From NCBI RefSeq assembly GCF_022340605.1, contig NZ_JAJDNQ010000021.1, positions 1 to 34,443 on the forward strand: a DNA stretch of 34,443 bases, in the 5' to 3' direction. Under the pieces are notes generated by a model that did not search any database, was not told where the DNA came from, and saw nothing but the letters and a program-made list of their open reading frames with translations. Position 1 is the stretch's first letter. Each line of letters begins with the position of its first letter. Below, piece by piece: positions 32,093-34,443 of the stretch. Source of the DNA: Thiohalocapsa sp. (GTDB lineage Bacteria; Pseudomonadota; Gammaproteobacteria; Chromatiales; Chromatiaceae). The translations under genes were made by a program, and so were the position numbers.

Positions 32093-33496
32093 ATGCCCGC
32101 AGCAACCGACCCACTGAAGGCGCTGTATCAAAGCCTCAACGGCCGCGGCGCGCTGCCGCTGGACCCCGACGACGCCTACTACGTGCCCATCCTGGAGGCG
32201 ACCCCGAAGAAGGACCCCATCCTGCACCTCTGGCAACGGCTCGACTTCGCGGTCTCGGAGAGCGTGCACCTGCTCACCGGGTTTCGCGGCAATGGCAAGA
32301 GCACCGAGCTGCGCCGGCTGAAGGCGCTGCTGGAGCAGGATGCCAACAACCGTGTGTTCCTGGTGGACATGGCGGAGCACCTGAATACGGCGAAGCCGTT
32401 GGAGCTGTCCGATTTCCTGCTCTCGCTGATGGCCGCCCTTGGCCAGCAGGTGGAGGAAGACACCGGTCTCAAGGCCATTACGCACGGGTACATGGAGCGT
32501 CTGCAGCGCTTTCTCACCAGCGAGGTGGAGCTCACCGGCGTCGACCTGGACCTCTCCGGCGCCGGCGGCCCGAAGAAGCTCGGCTTCCGGCTCAAGACCG
32601 AGCCGGACTTCAAGGCCAGGATGCAAGAGCACCTGCGCGGCCACGTCAGCCGCCTGGTGTCGGACGCCCGCGATTACGTGCTGAAGCTGATCGGCGCCCT
32701 GCGCCAGCGCAGCGACGCCCCGGATGCCCTCAAAGTGGTGCTGCTGGTGGACTCGGTGGAGCAGGTGCGCGGGGACGGCCCGGACGCGGCCGCAGTTCAT
32801 GAGAGCGTCCGCAACCTGTTCTCGGGTCAGGCGGCCAGCCTCGCGTTTCCGCAACTGCACGTGGTCTACACGGTGCCGCCCTATCTGCCGGTGCTGTCAC
32901 CGAACCTGGGGCGCACCCTCGCCGGTCACCCGATCGTCTCCTGGCCGAATGTGCACGTGCGCGACCGCGCAGGCATCGAGGACCCGGCAGGACTTGGCAT
33001 CATGGAGCAGATCATCGAGCGCCGTTTCGCCGGCTGGCGCGACATCGTGCCAGCACCTATGCTGAGGCGGCTGGCCGTGTGCGCCGGCGGCGACCTGCGG
33101 GACTTTTTCCGGCTCGTCGGCGAGAGCGTCATCGCGCTGCGCACCGCCCGCTTCAGCGAGCCGGATGCCGTCCTGGACGCAGACATGGTGCGCCGCGTGG
33201 AGGAACAACTCCGCAACGAGCTGCTGCCCATCGCCGAGGATGACGCCCGCTGGCTGGCGCAGATCCACCGCACCAAGGATGCCGCGCTGCCCACCACCGG
33301 CGAGTTGCCGGCGCTGGCGCGCTTTCTGGACAGCAACCTGATCATGAACTACCTCAACGGCGAGCCCTGGTACGACATTCATCCGTTGCTGGTGGAGGAG
33401 ATCCGGCCGTATCTGCGTGCACTCGATCAGACCCGGACCGACGGCGGTGGACATGTCGATACCCGGGCCGAGGCGCGGACTGGAGGCGCCGATTGA
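32093..33496 (+). CDS. P-loop ATPase (AAA/STAND-like), first gene of an ATPase-TPR pair
   Basis: A 467-residue ATP-binding protein. Walker A is GFRGNGKST (63-71), Walker B is KVVLLVDSVEQV (Asp220), and a likely sensor segment is HVVYTVPPYLPVLSPN. The C-terminal part is helical (RRLAVCAGGDLRDFFRLVGE), reading like the winged-helix or lid part of STAND/ORC-type ATPases, and ends NYLNGEPWYDIHPLLVEEIR. There is no signal peptide. The ATG at 32093 lies in a GC-rich context without clear ribosome site. The frame is open far upstream over hemF, but only as shadow. The next gene starts inside its stop codon, so the two products are probably made in fixed ratio. The exact family and substrate are not known to me. 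Confidence 0.8.
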   Translation: MPAATDPLKALYQSLNGRGALPLDPDDAYYVPILEATPKKDPILHLWQRLDFAVSESVHLLTGFRGNGKSTELRRLKALLEQDANNRVFLVDMAEHLNTAKPLELSDFLLSLMAALGQQVEEDTGLKAITHGYMERLQRFLTSEVELTGVDLDLSGAGGPKKLGFRLKTEPDFKARMQEHLRGHVSRLVSDARDYVLKLIGALRQRSDAPDALKVVLLVDSVEQVRGDGPDAAAVHESVRNLFSGQAASLAFPQLHVVYTVPPYLPVLSPNLGRTLAGHPIVSWPNVHVRDRAGIEDPAGLGIMEQIIERRFAGWRDIVPAPMLRRLAVCAGGDLRDFFRLVGESVIALRTARFSEPDAVLDADMVRRVEEQLRNELLPIAEDDARWLAQIHRTKDAALPTTGELPALARFLDSNLIMNYLNGEPWYDIHPLLVEEIRPYLRALDQTRTDGGGHVDTRAEARTGGAD

Positions 33497-34443
33497 CGAC
33501 GGGCCCCTTCCTGACCCCCGACGGCGAGGCCGCCTGGCTGCGCCTGAAGCTGCACCTGGAATGGCTGGACGGCTTCGACCTGATCTTCCTGTTCAGCGCC
33601 CATCCGGCCGTGCTGGGTGTGCTGCGGGAGCGGCTCGCGGCCGCCTACCGGGCACGCGTCACCGGGCTTTCGGTGCCGGCGCCACGGAACCCGGGCGAGC
33701 TGATGGACCAAGTCCTGCCCTGGCTACTGCACCCGCCAAGCTATCAGCAGGCGCTGAACGCGCCGGTGTGGCTGGACCTCACCCGCACCCCGACGGGCGT
33801 TCCCACGGCGGACTGGCAGCGCGCACGGCTGGACTTCCTCGCCCGGCTCAACGAGCGCCGCGAGCCGCTGCGCCGGGCGCTCAACCGCCCGCTGATCCTG
33901 GTGCTGCCGCGGGCCGAGAAGGCGCAGATCAAGGCACTGGTGCCGGACCTCTGGGCCATCCGCCGCTTCAGCCTGGAGACCGGCAACTGGCTCGCGCCCG
34001 AGCACGCCGAGCCCGCGCCCACCCACCCGCCCGAAGAGCCAGCCCCCTTCCGGCTCAGCGACACCGAACGGGCGCAAGTGGACGAGTGGCGGCGGGTGCA
34101 CGAAGGCCGCAAGCATGACCGTGGCGCGCTGCTGGCCGCGGCGCGTGCCTTTGATGCCCTGCGACGGCGTGGTCAGGTCGCCGCCGCGGCCGAGGTGGCG
34201 CTCTGGATGGCGGAGACTGCCCGACGGCGACTCGCCGCCGCGGGAACGGAGGATGCCCAAGCGCTGCGCGATCTGTCCGTCTCGCTCAACAACGTCGGCA
34301 ACACCGATCAGGCCCTCGGCGAATGGGAAGCCGCGCGCGCCGCCTTCGCCGAGTCGCTCGACATCGCCCGGCGCATCCTCGCCCGCGTCGGCGAGACGCC
34401 AGAGGCGCTGCGCGATCTGTCCGTCTCGCTCGACAACGTCGGC
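33493..34443 (+). CDS. TPR-repeat protein with degenerate NTPase-like N-terminus (partial, runs off window)
   Basis: An open frame with no stop to the window end (317 codons). A TTG start overlaps the ATPase stop as TTGA, showing tight coupling; the next ATG (33702) would lose the N-terminal domain. Residues 1-165 look like a compact alpha/beta domain: FDLIFLFSAHPAVLGVLRER where a P-loop would sit but no GxxxxGK is present, PVWLDLTRTP as a Walker B-like strand, and RPLILVLPRAEKAQIKALVP. The pattern suggests an inactive ATPase-like fold (inference). After a Pro-rich linker, TPR-type helices begin, with QALRDLSVSLNNVGN and EALRDLSVSLDNVG 48 residues apart. TPR arrays of this kind usually bind proteins or act as sensors. 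Confidence 0.75.
   Translation, partial: MTTGPFLTPDGEAAWLRLKLHLEWLDGFDLIFLFSAHPAVLGVLRERLAAAYRARVTGLSVPAPRNPGELMDQVLPWLLHPPSYQQALNAPVWLDLTRTPTGVPTADWQRARLDFLARLNERREPLRRALNRPLILVLPRAEKAQIKALVPDLWAIRRFSLETGNWLAPEHAEPAPTHPPEEPAPFRLSDTERAQVDEWRRVHEGRKHDRGALLAAARAFDALRRRGQVAAAAEVALWMAETARRRLAAAGTEDAQALRDLSVSLNNVGNTDQALGEWEAARAAFAESLDIARRILARVGETPEALRDLSVSLDNVG
34261..34443 (+). repeat. Near-identical 144-bp tandem coding repeat
   Basis: GCGCTGCGCGATCTGTCCGT followed by CTCGCTCAACAACGTCGGC at 34261-34299 recurs at 34405-34443 with one base changed over 39. The period is 144 bases (48 codons), in frame. The second unit is cut by the window end, so the array probably continues. Confidence 0.8.

Overview
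The window is a high-GC, gene-dense gammaproteobacterial chromosome segment. It most likely comes from a purple sulfur bacterium (Chromatiaceae) or close relative. The clues are a soxYZ pair separated from other sox genes, a membrane-bound Hyb-type uptake [NiFe]-hydrogenase, a SulP anion permease, oxygen-dependent HemF, a very large PAS-rich hybrid kinase and many short dispersed repeats. The taxonomic call is inference from gene content and composition; there is no rRNA or other marker.

Layout. 1-600: a decayed PIN-domain fragment and non-coding DNA. 639-5822 (+): Uma2-family nuclease, SulP permease, protein-L-isoaspartate methyltransferase, then an unusual protein that joins a Clp1/Grc3-like polynucleotide kinase to an RNase Z-like metallo-beta-lactamase. 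5823-6868: a 1-kb gene-free stretch with repeats and an AT-rich island. 6869-12820 (+): a compact hydrogenase operon in the order small subunit, HybA, HybB, large subunit, maturation protease. 13155-19965 (-): a 1909-residue hybrid histidine kinase downstream of a DUF2333 membrane protein. 19998-22553 (-): a broken ABC ATPase gene, a small Sel1-repeat protein, an isocitrate lyase/PEP mutase family enzyme and a 65-residue protein with a good terminator. 23175-27484 (+): MoxR ATPase, its VWA/metallopeptidase partner, and a BepA-like periplasmic M48 protease with TPRs. 28146-28999 (+): soxY and soxZ, closed by a double hairpin. 29526-30212 (-): HAD phosphatase. 30418-31964 (+): a small conserved-looking protein and hemF. 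32093-34443 (+): a P-loop ATPase translationally coupled to a TPR protein that runs off the window end.

How the genes work together. The hydrogenase operon has the parts to take H2 electrons from the periplasm through HybA and HybB into quinone, and it carries its own endopeptidase. SoxYZ is the periplasmic sulfur carrier for thiosulfate oxidation. Both fit a lithotrophic or photolithotrophic life with reduced sulfur and H2 as donors. HemF supplies porphyrin when oxygen is present. MoxR-VWA and BepA suggest protein assembly or quality control. The final ATPase/TPR pair looks like a regulated NTPase module, possibly a conflict system.

The main novelty candidates are the kinase-RNase Z fusion (3861-5822), the coupled ATPase/TPR module with near-identical 144-bp repeats (32093-34443), and at least four families of dispersed intergenic repeats, one of which is about 130 bp long and present in inverted orientation 15 kb apart.
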